Shown in pieces: positions 43,212-52,941 of a DNA stretch of 64,000 nucleotides. Below the pieces are notes generated by a model. That model worked only from the letters and a program-made list of their open reading frames with translations. It had not been told where the DNA came from and did no database searches. Origin of the DNA: Bernardetia sp. ABR2-2B (lineage in GTDB: Bacteria > Bacteroidota > Bacteroidia > Cytophagales > Bernardetiaceae); NCBI RefSeq assembly GCF_037126435.1, contig NZ_CP147020.1, forward strand, positions 3,011,001-3,075,000, given 5' to 3'. The translations under genes were made by a program, and so were the position numbers. The stretch's first letter is position 1; each line of letters opens with the position of its first letter.

Positions 43212-44465
43212 ATGCAAAAATTAAGCAAAAACACCACTCCACAGGCTAAAACGCCACAGGAAGCACACCAAAACGATGTATTTACAGATACATTAAATGA
43301 AACAGCCAAAAAAGGCTATTATTTGGAAGCACAAAAAGAACTCACACCCAAACCATACGCAGAAAAAAACAGAAATTTATTTTCTTTTTCGAAAGGATTT
43401 ACAAGCGTTTATCATGTCGTTAGTTTTCTGTTAGGTATTGCAAGTGTCTATTTGATAGCAAAAGCATTTCATACAGGAGAAATAACCATTCTAAAAGTTT
43501 TTATATCAATTCTGATCGGATTTTTACTTGTTGGTTTATTAGTAGGTTTGGAAATGCTCAAAAGTCAGTCAGCAATAAGTTTATTTATAGCAACTTCAAA
43601 AGAAGAAAGCGCACCAACAGGCGCAAAATTAGGCTTAGGATTTACTTTTGTATTATCTGTTTTGTTTTCTGCTATTGGGGGCGCATTCCTTACCGTAGAA
43701 ATGAATGATAAAAGTACAATCATTCAAACAGAATTAGCCATACAAACCGACAGTTTGAAAAATATGTACAGCTCCCAGTTAGAAGGCTATGAAATGAGTA
43801 TAAATAGTTCAAAAGCAACTCTAAAAAAATACTCTAAAGGTTGGAGGGCAAACAACGCTCGTAAAGACTTGAAAGAAGCCACAGAAGCAAAGAACAACCT
43901 TTTAGAAAAGTTAGACAATAGAATAACATTAGAAAGCGATAAAGCCGTAAAAAATACCTTAGGCAATGCCAAAGAAGGAGCTAACACGGCTTACATAGTT
44001 TCTTTTATTGTTTTGTGCTTAGAAATTATTTGTATTATCTGTTATCGTTTTAGATTCATCTATTTGAGAAATACAGAACGAGAAGGAGTAAATTTTGATA
44101 TTCTACCAAAAAAGGAAAGTCAAGCAGCAGATACACCAACAAATGAACCACTCACAGAACTAGCCGAAATACTCAAAATGTTTCTATCACAAACGCAAGT
44201 CGTAACGACAGATGTAGCACAAGCCGTACAGCCGTACACAATACCGAACATACAACCTCAAAAAAGTATTGGCTTTCAGTTTCGAACAAAGGACACAACG
44301 CAAGCCGTTAAACGTAAGTCGTTAGACGAAGGGAACAGGGAATGCCTAAACTGTAAAGAACCATTCATATATAAAACGTGGAATCATACTTATTGCTCCG
44401 AGAAATGCCGTATTACAGCTTGGGAAGCAAAAACAGGTAAAACATTCAGAAAGAGAAAAAAATAA
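43212..44465 (+). CDS. Membrane protein with C-terminal zinc-finger-like motif
   Basis: 417 residues. Four hydrophobic segments: SVYHVVSFLLGIASVYLIAK (near 65-85), FISILIGFLLVGLLVGLEML, LGLGFTFVLSVLFSAIGGAF and AYIVSFIVLCLEIICIICYR (near 255-275), with a coiled coil of about 90 residues between the third and fourth. The soluble tail ends with CLNCKEPFIYKTWNHTYCSEKC, two CxxC/CxxxC pairs likely to hold zinc. A copy of the AGTTTTCCCACT repeat lies 25 bases upstream. Family not recognised; it might place DNA or replication proteins at the membrane. Confidence 0.65.
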   Translation: MQKLSKNTTPQAKTPQEAHQNDVFTDTLNETAKKGYYLEAQKELTPKPYAEKNRNLFSFSKGFTSVYHVVSFLLGIASVYLIAKAFHTGEITILKVFISILIGFLLVGLLVGLEMLKSQSAISLFIATSKEESAPTGAKLGLGFTFVLSVLFSAIGGAFLTVEMNDKSTIIQTELAIQTDSLKNMYSSQLEGYEMSINSSKATLKKYSKGWRANNARKDLKEATEAKNNLLEKLDNRITLESDKAVKNTLGNAKEGANTAYIVSFIVLCLEIICIICYRFRFIYLRNTEREGVNFDILPKKESQAADTPTNEPLTELAEILKMFLSQTQVVTTDVAQAVQPYTIPNIQPQKSIGFQFRTKDTTQAVKRKSLDEGNRECLNCKEPFIYKTWNHTYCSEKCRITAWEAKTGKTFRKRKK

Positions 44466-45056
44466 TCATTGATAGCCTACTAGAAACCTATCAGTAACCA
44501 GTACATATACCTACTACATTAAAGGTTCATATATAGGTTTCTGATAGGTTTTTTGAAGGTTTTGTATAGGTTCATTTTTTTTGATAAATAGCCATATAAA
44601 GAGCAAAAACAACGATTGCAACCAGTACGCAGACAAAACAAACAATAAGAAGTCAAAACTAGCAAAAATCATCAAAATAAGGTTTTATATAGGTTTTTTG
44701 AAGGTTTGGGCTAAAAATGGAAAGCAAAAACAGCCTTCACAGGCTATAAATAAACATTATTACTCAAAAAGTGCCTTTAAAGGTGCATAAGAAGGTTTTT
44801 ATAAGGTTTTTTGTAGGTTCTGATATAGATTCGTTTTTACAATCAAATAAATAAAAATAGCCTTTGCAGTTAGTGAAAAAACAAAGTAACCCAACAAAGA
44901 CTAAAAACAGCAAATAACCTCAAAATAAGGTTTTTCATAGGTTTCTGATAGGTTTGGGCATAAAACAGCGAACAAAAACCTTGTTTACAGCACACAAGCA
45001 AAGGTATTAACTCAAAAAGCATCTTTAAAGAATTGTAAGAAGGTTTTTGATAGGTT
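44466..45056. repeat. Repeat region with ATAGGTTT units (second origin-like region)
   Basis: About 590 bases without a gene. Units of the form CTGATAGGTTT or ATATAGGTTT occur at least eight times, for instance 44533-44573, 44690-44710, 44937-44956 and 45048. An inverted unit AGAAACCTATCAG lies at 44480. Two longer direct copies, about 44669-44820 and 44930-45056, align with an offset near 260 bases (AAAATAAGGTTT..., TTAACTCAAAAAG or TTACTCAAAAAG, then AAGAAGGTTTTT). The second copy runs into the 3' end of hsdR. Could be an origin, a partition site or a remnant of tandem duplication. Confidence 0.65.
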
Positions 45057-48000
45057 TTATATAGCTTTTCTCATTAACTCCTTTACCATTCCAAAAACCA
45101 TTGAATTAAATTCTTCTTTTGCTTCTGGGTTATCGTTTATCACTTTATAAAAATCAAAGTTTGTTGTAACGTGTTTAAGCAATTCATCTTGTGCAATTTT
45201 ATCACTCGTAATTCTTGCGTTTTGCTCGTCAGAATGCTGAATTGAATTTAGCATATCTTCATTTTTAGCAACTCCATTTACAATACTTTCAGCCATTTGT
45301 CTAACCTTATCTGCATCTTCAAATTCAGTTCCGTAACGGTCATTAAATGTACTTATGATATTAGATAATTGGTCGATTTCTGGTTCACTTACACCACCTC
45401 TCATTTCAGTTGGGATAGGCTGTAAATCTTCTCCTTGTTCCATTGCTATATTGGTAGTAGCTTCTAATTGTAATCGGTAACTATCAATATCAATATTATC
45501 TAAAACACCTTGTGAAAAGTCTGGTTCAGCTTCTGTTACTAGTTTGTTTTGTAAGTGATTCAAGAAAATATATAAACGCTCCAAATACGCATTTTCAAAA
45601 TCTACTATTTGAGATAAGAAAATGTATAAACGCACATAGGTTTTTACTTTAGCTCTAAAATCTGCTTGTTGCTCTTCTTCTAATTCTTCTCTAAAAATAG
45701 CACTAGATTGGTCTAAAATATCGTGTAATTGGTCTACAGATACATTTGCCAATATTTTATTCGAAAATTCTTCCACTTGCTCCTGAGAATATACTTGGTA
45801 ATTATCTAAAGCATCTTTTAAATCAAATAATTTATTTGGGTCTGTAGCTTCTCCTAAAATAGTATGCTCAAAATATGGTTTAAATGCTTTTTCTATATCT
45901 TCAGATGAATTAACAAAGTCTAAAACAAAAGTGTCTTGCTTTAATGGATGACTTCTATTTAAACGAGATAAAGTTTGAACAGCATTTACCCCTCCCAATT
46001 TTTTATCTACATACATAGTGTGGAGAAGTGGTTGGTCAAATCCTGTTTGAAATTTGTTTGCTACCAATAAAAACTTGTATTCATCTTTTTCAAATTCCTC
46101 TGGAATGTTTCCACTTGGAAAACCATTTAAACTTGACTCCGTTTCTCCGTCTATTTCACCAGAAAAACCTACAATTGCTTTGTACGGACTATTAATTGAT
46201 TTTAAATAAGCATCAAAAGCGTGTTTGTATTGTACTGCTTTGGCTCTGCTACTTGTAACCATCATAGCTTTGGCTTTACCACCCATTTTTTTCTTCTTCA
46301 CTACATTATCCATAAAGTGTTCTATCATTAGAATAGATTTCTTTTTTATAGCGTGGTCGTGTCCTTCTACGTATGCTTTTAATTTCTTTTGTGCTTTTTT
46401 CTTATCGTATTCTGGGTCATCCTCTATTTTTTTGAGTAAAGCATAAAAACTTTGATAAGTCGTGTAATTCTGTAACACATCTTTTATAAAACCTTCTTCT
46501 ATGGCTTGTTTCATAGAGTACAAATGAAACGCTGCATATTTAGTTTTGCCATCTTGTTCAAAGGCTTCTCCAAACAACTCTAATGTTTTATTTTTTGGTG
46601 TTGCTGTAAAAGCAAAATAACTTGCATTTGGTAATAGTTTACGAGCTTTTATCATTGCTCTTATAAAATCTTCTCCTGTTACCTCATCATCTTCTGTTTC
46701 ATCATAATTTTCTAAATCACTTTGGAGTTGTTCTTCATCCGAAACTTTGGCAAGTGTTTCATTTAATTTACGAGCCATTTGTCCACTCAAACTACTGTGT
46801 GCTTCATCTATTATGATTCCAAAATTATTACTTGGCAAATCGCCAATATCCTCAACAATGTGTGGAAATTTTTGAATGGTAGTAATAATTATTTTTTTTC
46901 CTTCTTCTAAAGCAGTTTTTAGTTGCTTACTACCTTCTGTAATACCTTCAACAACACCTTTTACTTGTTGATATTGTTTTATATTTTCTCGTATTTGTTT
47001 GTCTAAAACTCTACGGTCTGTAATTACAATAACAGTATCAAAAATAGTTTTAGAACCTGTTTTATCGTGTAAACCAACTAATTGATGAGCCAACCAAGAA
47101 ATGGAATTACTTTTACCTGAACCTGCTGAGTGTTGTATTAAATATTTTTGTCCTGCTCCTTTTTCTTTGGCATCTTCTAATATTTTAGAAACAGCGTTTA
47201 ATTGATGAAAACGAGGAAAGATTAATTTTTTGATTTTCTTTATCTTCTTTTTGCCTTTAGCATCTTTGTACTCTTTTTCTTCTGTGATTAACTTAGCATA
47301 GTTTTGAAGAATATTGGTAAGGGTTGCTTTAGTTAGGATTTCTTTCCACAAGTAATCTGTTTTGATACCACCATTGGGTTCGTTTCCTGCTCCGTTTTTG
47401 TTTCCTTTATTGAACGGTAAAAAATAAGAGCTTTCACCTTTTAGTTCCGTACACATCCAAACTTCTTCCGTGTCTACTGCAAAATTAACTACCATTCTGC
47501 CTAAACGAAATAACTCTTCATTAGGATCACGGTCTTCTTTGTATTGCTTTATGGCGTGTTTTACATTTTGCTTAGTGAGTTCGTTTTTAAGCTCAAAACT
47601 GATGACTGGCAAACCATTAATAAAACTAACTACATCTAAAGAGTTTTTGTTTTTTGTAGAATAATATACCTGACGCATTACAGAAAACAAGTTACTTTGA
47701 TACAACTCATTTGCACTTTGGTTGTATGCTGAAACAGGTTTATCATAAAACAAACGGATTTTAGTATCTGTAAAACCATCTGTTACTCCTTTACGCAATA
47801 CTTCAATAATACCTTTTAGTTTTATTTGGTCATTAATACGTTTTAGGATTTTTTGCTGATACAGGTCTTTATGATAGCGTTTTAGTTTTTCTACTGCTTT
47901 AGGTTGGGTAGCTTCTAAAAACTGAAACAAGAGTTCACTATCTACACAATTTACATTGTCGTAATCTTGTGATGTACGCAATACATAACCATTAGTGTTT

Positions 48001-48062
48001 ACCAAATGGTCTACAATGTGCTTTTCAAAGCCGTTTTCTTTAGTGTTAGTGGTTTTACTCAT
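45057..48062 (-). CDS. hsdR: Type I restriction enzyme, R subunit
   Basis: 1001 residues; ATP-driven translocase and nuclease of the type I complex. The N-terminal nuclease has the PD-(D/E)xK core ending VISFELKNE (near 157-165). The motor has Walker A HSAGSGKSNSISWLAHQL (near 313-330), DEAH box IIDEAHSSLSGQMA (near 417-430), motif III FAFTATP and motif VI LSRLNRSHP. The C-terminal helical part binds HsdM. It is last in the order xre-hsdM-hsdS-hsdR, with a gap of two bases after hsdS. The reading frame is intact, so the system can be active. The end of the gene lies in the repeat region. Confidence 0.95.
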   Translation of the reverse strand: MSKTTNTKENGFEKHIVDHLVNTNGYVLRTSQDYDNVNCVDSELLFQFLEATQPKAVEKLKRYHKDLYQQKILKRINDQIKLKGIIEVLRKGVTDGFTDTKIRLFYDKPVSAYNQSANELYQSNLFSVMRQVYYSTKNKNSLDVVSFINGLPVISFELKNELTKQNVKHAIKQYKEDRDPNEELFRLGRMVVNFAVDTEEVWMCTELKGESSYFLPFNKGNKNGAGNEPNGGIKTDYLWKEILTKATLTNILQNYAKLITEEKEYKDAKGKKKIKKIKKLIFPRFHQLNAVSKILEDAKEKGAGQKYLIQHSAGSGKSNSISWLAHQLVGLHDKTGSKTIFDTVIVITDRRVLDKQIRENIKQYQQVKGVVEGITEGSKQLKTALEEGKKIIITTIQKFPHIVEDIGDLPSNNFGIIIDEAHSSLSGQMARKLNETLAKVSDEEQLQSDLENYDETEDDEVTGEDFIRAMIKARKLLPNASYFAFTATPKNKTLELFGEAFEQDGKTKYAAFHLYSMKQAIEEGFIKDVLQNYTTYQSFYALLKKIEDDPEYDKKKAQKKLKAYVEGHDHAIKKKSILMIEHFMDNVVKKKKMGGKAKAMMVTSSRAKAVQYKHAFDAYLKSINSPYKAIVGFSGEIDGETESSLNGFPSGNIPEEFEKDEYKFLLVANKFQTGFDQPLLHTMYVDKKLGGVNAVQTLSRLNRSHPLKQDTFVLDFVNSSEDIEKAFKPYFEHTILGEATDPNKLFDLKDALDNYQVYSQEQVEEFSNKILANVSVDQLHDILDQSSAIFREELEEEQQADFRAKVKTYVRLYIFLSQIVDFENAYLERLYIFLNHLQNKLVTEAEPDFSQGVLDNIDIDSYRLQLEATTNIAMEQGEDLQPIPTEMRGGVSEPEIDQLSNIISTFNDRYGTEFEDADKVRQMAESIVNGVAKNEDMLNSIQHSDEQNARITSDKIAQDELLKHVTTNFDFYKVINDNPEAKEEFNSMVFGMVKELMRKAI

Positions 48063-48064
48063 TG

Positions 48065-49462
48065 TTAATCTGCTTTATTATAATTTGATGCTTCTTCAAC
48101 TACTCTCTCCAAAGGTTCTTCTATGCTTGGAACCTTAAAATCTCTTACATCTATTTTACCTGTTACTGCCTCTGCAATTAATGCCGTTTTGTATTCTTCT
48201 ACTAGCGTTATTTCTTTTTCTATGGTGGATATAGTTTTGTCTATTTTAGAATTTTCTGTTTTGATGAAATGTGAAATTTCTTTTTGTTCCTGAACGGAAT
48301 TAGGAACTGCTAATTTCAACGTAACTAAATCACTTGCATTTATTGCAGGATAACTAACTCCAAATGAATTTGAACAAACCGTTTCAATAAAATAATTTGC
48401 TCTAACAGCAGAATTTAGAAATTCAGAATTTATATTTATTCTAGGTCTTAAAACTGCAAATCCTGTAGATACAATAACGTCTTCATCATTTTCAATTTTT
48501 GCTATTGCTTTTAAATAGGTTCTTACCGTAGAGAGAATTACGTCTCCTTTTTTTACAATTCTTCTTGCTCTTGAAGGAGCGTCTTGAAAAGTATATTTAA
48601 CTATTTCGTCTATTTCACCATCTTTATTAACATTACTAATATCAATATAGTTTAGTTTGTAGCTTTTAACTGTACCATTTGGTAATGCCTCATCATTATA
48701 AGTAACAAAATATTTTAAAGGTTTGATTTTCCAATGTTCTGGAATATCACCTAGTAATTCAATACCAGAAGGTTTAAGTTTAGCGTTGGGGTTTATTCCT
48801 TTAGTAACAGCTTTGTTTATAATGGCTGCTTTTTGTTCTTTAAGTAGTTTTATTAATTTTTTTTTCTTTTTGATAAAACGGTCTATTTTTTCTGTTTTGA
48901 AATCAAGATAGTTAACTAAAGCGATTTGTTCGGAGATATTTGGAAATGGTAATCTCATCGAACGTAAATCATCTCTTGAAACCTTTAACCTCAAAGTGTT
49001 ATATTTTCCCTCACCTCTATCAATAGCAATTAAACCTCTTCCAAGACTATACAAAACACTTTGAACAGTTTTACATCTAAATAAATATTCATAAAATCTT
49101 GTAGTGTAGGCATCACTATTACTTCCATAAAAAGTATAATAAACAGGACTTACACAACCGAAATAGTTTGAAACTCCTACTGCTCCCACAATCATATTCA
49201 TACTATTTAGAACCAAATCACCTTTATGAGCTAACTTATATTTAGTTACATCATCTTTAAAACGATCTAAATTTGTAGTTTTTTCAGCATATAAAGTAAC
49301 TCCTTTGTTTATGGAAAGTGAAAGAATTTCTTTAGTTCTAACAGGGTTGTTTTTTTCATTCCTTTCTGTTAGAATATTTTTAAAAGATTCAATTCCCCAA
49401 TGCTCAGGAATTTCTCTTAACCAAGCAATGCCACTATCTTTATATTTTGGGTATTTCATCAT
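48065..49462 (-). CDS. hsdS: Type I restriction enzyme, specificity subunit
   Basis: 465 residues. Two target recognition domains are seen: the first opens KDSGIAWLREIPEHWGIESF and the second KPSGIELLGDIPEHWKIKPL (near 235), each followed by a conserved helix (NYLDFKTEKIDRFIKKKKKL, and ISHFIKTENSKIDKTISTIE). The two half-sites together set the bipartite DNA target recognised by both methylase and nuclease. The start overlaps the hsdM stop by one base. Recognition sequence cannot be deduced. Confidence 0.93.
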   Translation of the reverse strand: MMKYPKYKDSGIAWLREIPEHWGIESFKNILTERNEKNNPVRTKEILSLSINKGVTLYAEKTTNLDRFKDDVTKYKLAHKGDLVLNSMNMIVGAVGVSNYFGCVSPVYYTFYGSNSDAYTTRFYEYLFRCKTVQSVLYSLGRGLIAIDRGEGKYNTLRLKVSRDDLRSMRLPFPNISEQIALVNYLDFKTEKIDRFIKKKKKLIKLLKEQKAAIINKAVTKGINPNAKLKPSGIELLGDIPEHWKIKPLKYFVTYNDEALPNGTVKSYKLNYIDISNVNKDGEIDEIVKYTFQDAPSRARRIVKKGDVILSTVRTYLKAIAKIENDEDVIVSTGFAVLRPRININSEFLNSAVRANYFIETVCSNSFGVSYPAINASDLVTLKLAVPNSVQEQKEISHFIKTENSKIDKTISTIEKEITLVEEYKTALIAEAVTGKIDVRDFKVPSIEEPLERVVEEASNYNKAD

Positions 49463-51270
49463 TATTCAACTATTTCTTTTAGTAAACTTTCTGTTGCTTG
49501 TTCTAATGCTAAAATGTCGGCAGCTATATCATTCAATTTACGTAGGGGTTGGTATTCATAAAAATATTTATTGAAAGGAATTTCATAACCTACTTTCATT
49601 TTGGTTGTATCATACCAAGCATCTTGTGCAAAGGGTAAAACTTCACGAGCAAAATAAGTATCAATGTTTTCTGTCATTGGTACGTTTTCGGTATCCTTTA
49701 AATCTTTGTCTGACTTAGGTTTTCCTTTACTGTCTTTTACAATTTTCCCATTTTCGTCTTTTTCTGGTTGATGGGTTGTAATTTGGTAATAACCAAAGTT
49801 TTCATTGTCAAATATTTTAGAGTATTCATTTTCTTCAAAATCGAAATAGATATTTTGAATATCTAAAATGTGATTAGGTTTCAACTCATTGCTTTTGCTT
49901 CCCAAAGCCTTACGCATTTTGCTATAAAACTTATCAGAAGAAGCATTAATCAATTGTACCTTTCCTCTTCGTTCTGGGCTTTTGTTATTACTCAATATCC
50001 AAACATAGGTAGCTATTCCTGTATTATAAAACATAGCATTTGGCAATTGAATGATACATTCTAGCAAATCGTTTTCTAAAATATATTGGCGTATACCACT
50101 TTCTCCACTACCTGCACTACCTGTAAAAATAGCAGAACCATTATGAACAGAAGCGATACGGCTACCACCATCTTTAGGGTCTTTCATTTTAGAAAGCATA
50201 TGTAGCATAAACATTAATTGTCCGTCATTGCTACGAGAAGTCAAACATTGTTTTTCTAGTTCGCCTTTAAAGTTTTTAATCTCTAAGTTAAAACGAGTGT
50301 CGTTAATTTCTATTTTTTTTGCTGTACCTACGTTTAGTTCTTTTTGGTCTTCTTTCCAACTTGTTCCATACGGAGGGTTGGTCAGCATAAAGTTAAACTT
50401 TAGGTTAGGGTCAAAACCATATTTACTAAGTGTAGAACCAAACTGTATTTTGTCTGGGTCTTCTCCTTTTAGCAACATATCAGATTTGCAAACAGCATAC
50501 ATTTCGCCTGTGTTTTCTTGACCGTATAAATGAAAACTAGCTTTACTTTTTATTTCTCCTTCTGGATTGGTAGCAAACTTTTTAGATTGTGTAAGCATTG
50601 CACCAGAACCTGCACAAGGGTCATACACTAAATATGTTCCTTTTTGTATCTTATCTTTTACAGGTAAATACACCAAGTGGGTCATTAACTCTATAATTTC
50701 TCTAGGTGTAAAGTGTCGTCCTGCTGCTGCATTAGTTTTTTCATTAAACCTACGAATTAGGTCTTCAAACATATAGCCCATTGCCATTGGAGAAATTTTC
50801 TGAGGACTCAATTCTACTTTTGGACTACAGAATTTCTCTAATAAAGAAAAAGTAATACCAGTAGTTTCAAAGGTTTCTAATTGATTACGAAACTTAAACT
50901 TTTGAATAATGTCTTGTACGTTTTCAGAAAATCCATTTAGGTAATCTAAAAAGTTAGAATCAATATTTTTAGGGTCATCCAGCAACATTTTCATTGTGTA
51001 TGGAGACGTATTATAAAACTCCAATCCAGAACCATGGTCTTTACTGGTTAATAATCCAGAAAGGTTATCCATTTTACTTTTAAACTCATTGTGCGTTTTT
51101 AGCACTTGGTCTTTGGTTGGTTCTAGTGCCAAATCCAAACGTCTTAAAACCGTCATTGGTAAAATAACATCTTGGTATTGGTTTTCTAGGTATTTATTTA
51201 TCAATACATCATCTGCTACTGTCCAGATAAAATTGATAATGGGTTGCAAGCTTTGTGTATCTAAATTCAT
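49462..51270 (-). CDS. hsdM: Type I restriction enzyme, DNA methyltransferase subunit
   Basis: 602 residues. N-terminal helical domain (LPMTVLRRLDLALEPTK), then the N6-adenine methylase: motif I YDPCAGSGAML (near 217-227, SAM binding) and motif IV FMLTNPPYGTSW (near 292-303, catalytic NPPY). FTPREIIELMTHLVYLP before motif I is the usual HsdM entry. It methylates adenine in the HsdS target so that host DNA is spared. The start overlaps the small regulator gene by four bases (ATGA). Confidence 0.95.
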   Translation of the reverse strand: MNLDTQSLQPIINFIWTVADDVLINKYLENQYQDVILPMTVLRRLDLALEPTKDQVLKTHNEFKSKMDNLSGLLTSKDHGSGLEFYNTSPYTMKMLLDDPKNIDSNFLDYLNGFSENVQDIIQKFKFRNQLETFETTGITFSLLEKFCSPKVELSPQKISPMAMGYMFEDLIRRFNEKTNAAAGRHFTPREIIELMTHLVYLPVKDKIQKGTYLVYDPCAGSGAMLTQSKKFATNPEGEIKSKASFHLYGQENTGEMYAVCKSDMLLKGEDPDKIQFGSTLSKYGFDPNLKFNFMLTNPPYGTSWKEDQKELNVGTAKKIEINDTRFNLEIKNFKGELEKQCLTSRSNDGQLMFMLHMLSKMKDPKDGGSRIASVHNGSAIFTGSAGSGESGIRQYILENDLLECIIQLPNAMFYNTGIATYVWILSNNKSPERRGKVQLINASSDKFYSKMRKALGSKSNELKPNHILDIQNIYFDFEENEYSKIFDNENFGYYQITTHQPEKDENGKIVKDSKGKPKSDKDLKDTENVPMTENIDTYFAREVLPFAQDAWYDTTKMKVGYEIPFNKYFYEYQPLRKLNDIAADILALEQATESLLKEIVE

Positions 51271-51473
51271 TTGTTTTCTTTCAAGTCTCGTTTTTTAATT
51301 AGTTCCTTGGCTTCAATATTCAATATTTCTGCTATCCTAAAAAGAACTTCAATACTCGGTTGTCTTTTATTACGAGCATATTCATTAATTGTATTGTAGC
51401 TTTTACCAACCTTGTTGGCAAGCCAAGTCTGACTAATTCCTTTGTTTTTAAGAACTTCTTTTATTTGATTCAT
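51267..51473 (-). CDS. Small XRE regulator of the R-M operon (C-protein-like)
   Basis: 68 residues consisting almost only of a helix-turn-helix: NKGISQTWLANKVGKSYNTI, NEYARNKRQPSIEVLFRIAE. Size and position, immediately before and overlapping hsdM by four bases, are those of a controller protein that times methylase against nuclease expression. Its probable operator lies just upstream (51497-51530). A general XRE repressor is the alternative. Confidence 0.82.
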   Translation of the reverse strand: MNQIKEVLKNKGISQTWLANKVGKSYNTINEYARNKRQPSIEVLFRIAEILNIEAKELIKKRDLKENK

Positions 51474-51496
51474 TTTAAATCATTTTTTAATTCAAT

Positions 51497-51530
51497 CACT
51501 AAATATAATAAAACTCATTGAAATATAGTG
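51497..51530. promoter_or_regulatory. Operator candidate of the R-M operon
   Basis: CACTAAATAT (51497-51506) and ATATAGTG (51523-51530) form an interrupted inverted repeat 24 bases before the regulator start, a likely site for its own product. Confidence 0.45.
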
Positions 51531-51642
51531 TTTTTTATCCTTGTATTTTATTGGGTAATGGTGGAAAAGTTATAGAAGGACAAAACAGAATGAGAGTTAC
51601 TGATTCTTTTGAGGGCTAAAAAGTTTAAATTTAGCAGAAAAT

Positions 51643-51678
51643 AAAAAAAGCATAGAGTTTTGTTCTATGCTTTTTTTG
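51643..51678. terminator. Bidirectional-type terminator after the integrase gene
   Basis: AAAAAAAGCATAGA / TCTATGCTTTTTTT stem with a GTTTTGT-type loop. Works for minus-strand integrase transcripts and isolates the R-M operon. Confidence 0.85.
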
Positions 51679-51688
51679 TGTCTAAATT

Positions 51689-52825
51689 TTATAAAGTAGG
51701 AAAGTTATTTTTTATTTTCTCACTTGAATAAACACCAAGAGAGCGCAAATAAGTGCGTGTTTCGTTCAAATCCCAGTGCCTACATTGTTGCGAAATTTCC
51801 AAAATATCTACACCATTTTTATAGGCTTCACTTACTCCAGTATGCTTCCAAGAGTATAAAGTAAAGGCACTTTCAAAACCTAAACTATCCTTAATGATTT
51901 TATACTTTTTACTAAATGAGTACCGAGCATGACATTCATTTGAGGGGTTGCCTTCTTTTCCTAAAATATAGAGGTTTGAAGGATAATCAAAAATTTTACT
52001 ATCAATAAGTAATTGTCTAAGTTGCACAGGCATATCAACACGCCCATCTTTTCCATTTTTTGCAATATGAGCAGGTATAAATATTTTGTTATTTTCTAAC
52101 TCTATATAGCTTATTTTTAGTTGTCGTACTTCATTAGGACGTGCAAAAGTATAAAACAAAAAGCAACACATTAACCATAATTGAGGATTTTCAATACTTA
52201 TTTTTTCCTTTAAAATTTGTCTTTGTTGTGCGTTATAGGCACGATGCGAACTACTATTTTTTACTTTTTGAGTAGCAAAGCCAACAAAAGGATTTTCTCT
52301 TATGTAGCCTAATTTTTTTAAATCTGTAACTAAAGTAGAAATATTTTGACTGTATGTATTACGAGTTTTTGCGCTCCAGTTTTTTTCCTTTTGATAGAAA
52401 TTTAAAAACTGTTCCATTATAGTAGTATCTAAATTTCTTAGTTCTATTCCTTCAAAATTATCATTCAAAAATTTACAGAACAGAGTTACATGAGTTTTGT
52501 AACTGTTTGTAGATTTTCCACGCATACGAGTTTTTGAGTTTTCCAAAGCCAATTCAAGTGCATCAACAGCTAAAATATTAGTCTTATTTTTTTCTCTTTC
52601 CTTTTGTGCTAATTCTGAATTTGATAACAGATAAATATTTCCTTTTTCTATTTTCTTATTCAGTTTGATTACTTCTAATTCATTTACTTTATCTTTTTGA
52701 GTAATCCGTATTCTTACTAATTTATTCTTTTCAATGCTCCATAACCAGTATTCAATATATTTTCTTTTTCCTTCTACCAATTTAGCAAGTTTATAAGGAA
52801 ATTTTTTGTTTTCGTTTTCGTCCAT
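51689..52825 (-). CDS. Tyrosine recombinase (integrase) of the mobile element
   Basis: Start set at 52825 (MDENENKKFPYK), because the frame upstream to 52927 runs through the terminator near the tRNA. 378 residues: N-terminal arm-binding region, core-binding SAM-like domain (about 85-180) and catalytic domain. Visible catalytic residues: Arg in FARPNEVRQLK, the KHTG motif in LYSWKHTGVSEAY (Tyr and Lys stand where HxxR is usual, as in other Bacteroidota integrases), His in CRHWDL, and the nucleophile Tyr in RTYLRSL. It joins the element to the tRNA-fMet end and lies about 120 bases from that site. Confidence 0.92.
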   Translation of the reverse strand: MDENENKKFPYKLAKLVEGKRKYIEYWLWSIEKNKLVRIRITQKDKVNELEVIKLNKKIEKGNIYLLSNSELAQKEREKNKTNILAVDALELALENSKTRMRGKSTNSYKTHVTLFCKFLNDNFEGIELRNLDTTIMEQFLNFYQKEKNWSAKTRNTYSQNISTLVTDLKKLGYIRENPFVGFATQKVKNSSSHRAYNAQQRQILKEKISIENPQLWLMCCFLFYTFARPNEVRQLKISYIELENNKIFIPAHIAKNGKDGRVDMPVQLRQLLIDSKIFDYPSNLYILGKEGNPSNECHARYSFSKKYKIIKDSLGFESAFTLYSWKHTGVSEAYKNGVDILEISQQCRHWDLNETRTYLRSLGVYSSEKIKNNFPTL

Positions 52826-52911
52826 TTCAATATTAGATTTTTTATAGAGAGAAACAAGGAAAGCCGAGAAAGTAAATAGTATGATTTGGCTAAAATTTGG
52901 CACAAAAACAT

Positions 52912-52941
52912 AAAAAAACCCCTTCACATATGTGTAAGGGG
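52912..52941 (-). terminator. Replacement terminator of tRNA-fMet carried by the element
   Basis: On the minus strand CCCCTTACACAT pairs with ATGTGAAGGGG (one bulge), followed by seven T. It begins five bases inside the element and ends the tRNA transcript in place of the one now at 38363. Confidence 0.82.

Noticed and set aside
44581..44790. Open frame of 69 codons in the repeat field
   Set aside because: Composition follows the repeats (Lys/Asn rich), no start context, no recognisable features.
52826..52927. N-terminal extension of the integrase
   Set aside because: Starts in the stem of the tRNA terminator and adds a hydrophobic segment that tyrosine recombinases lack.
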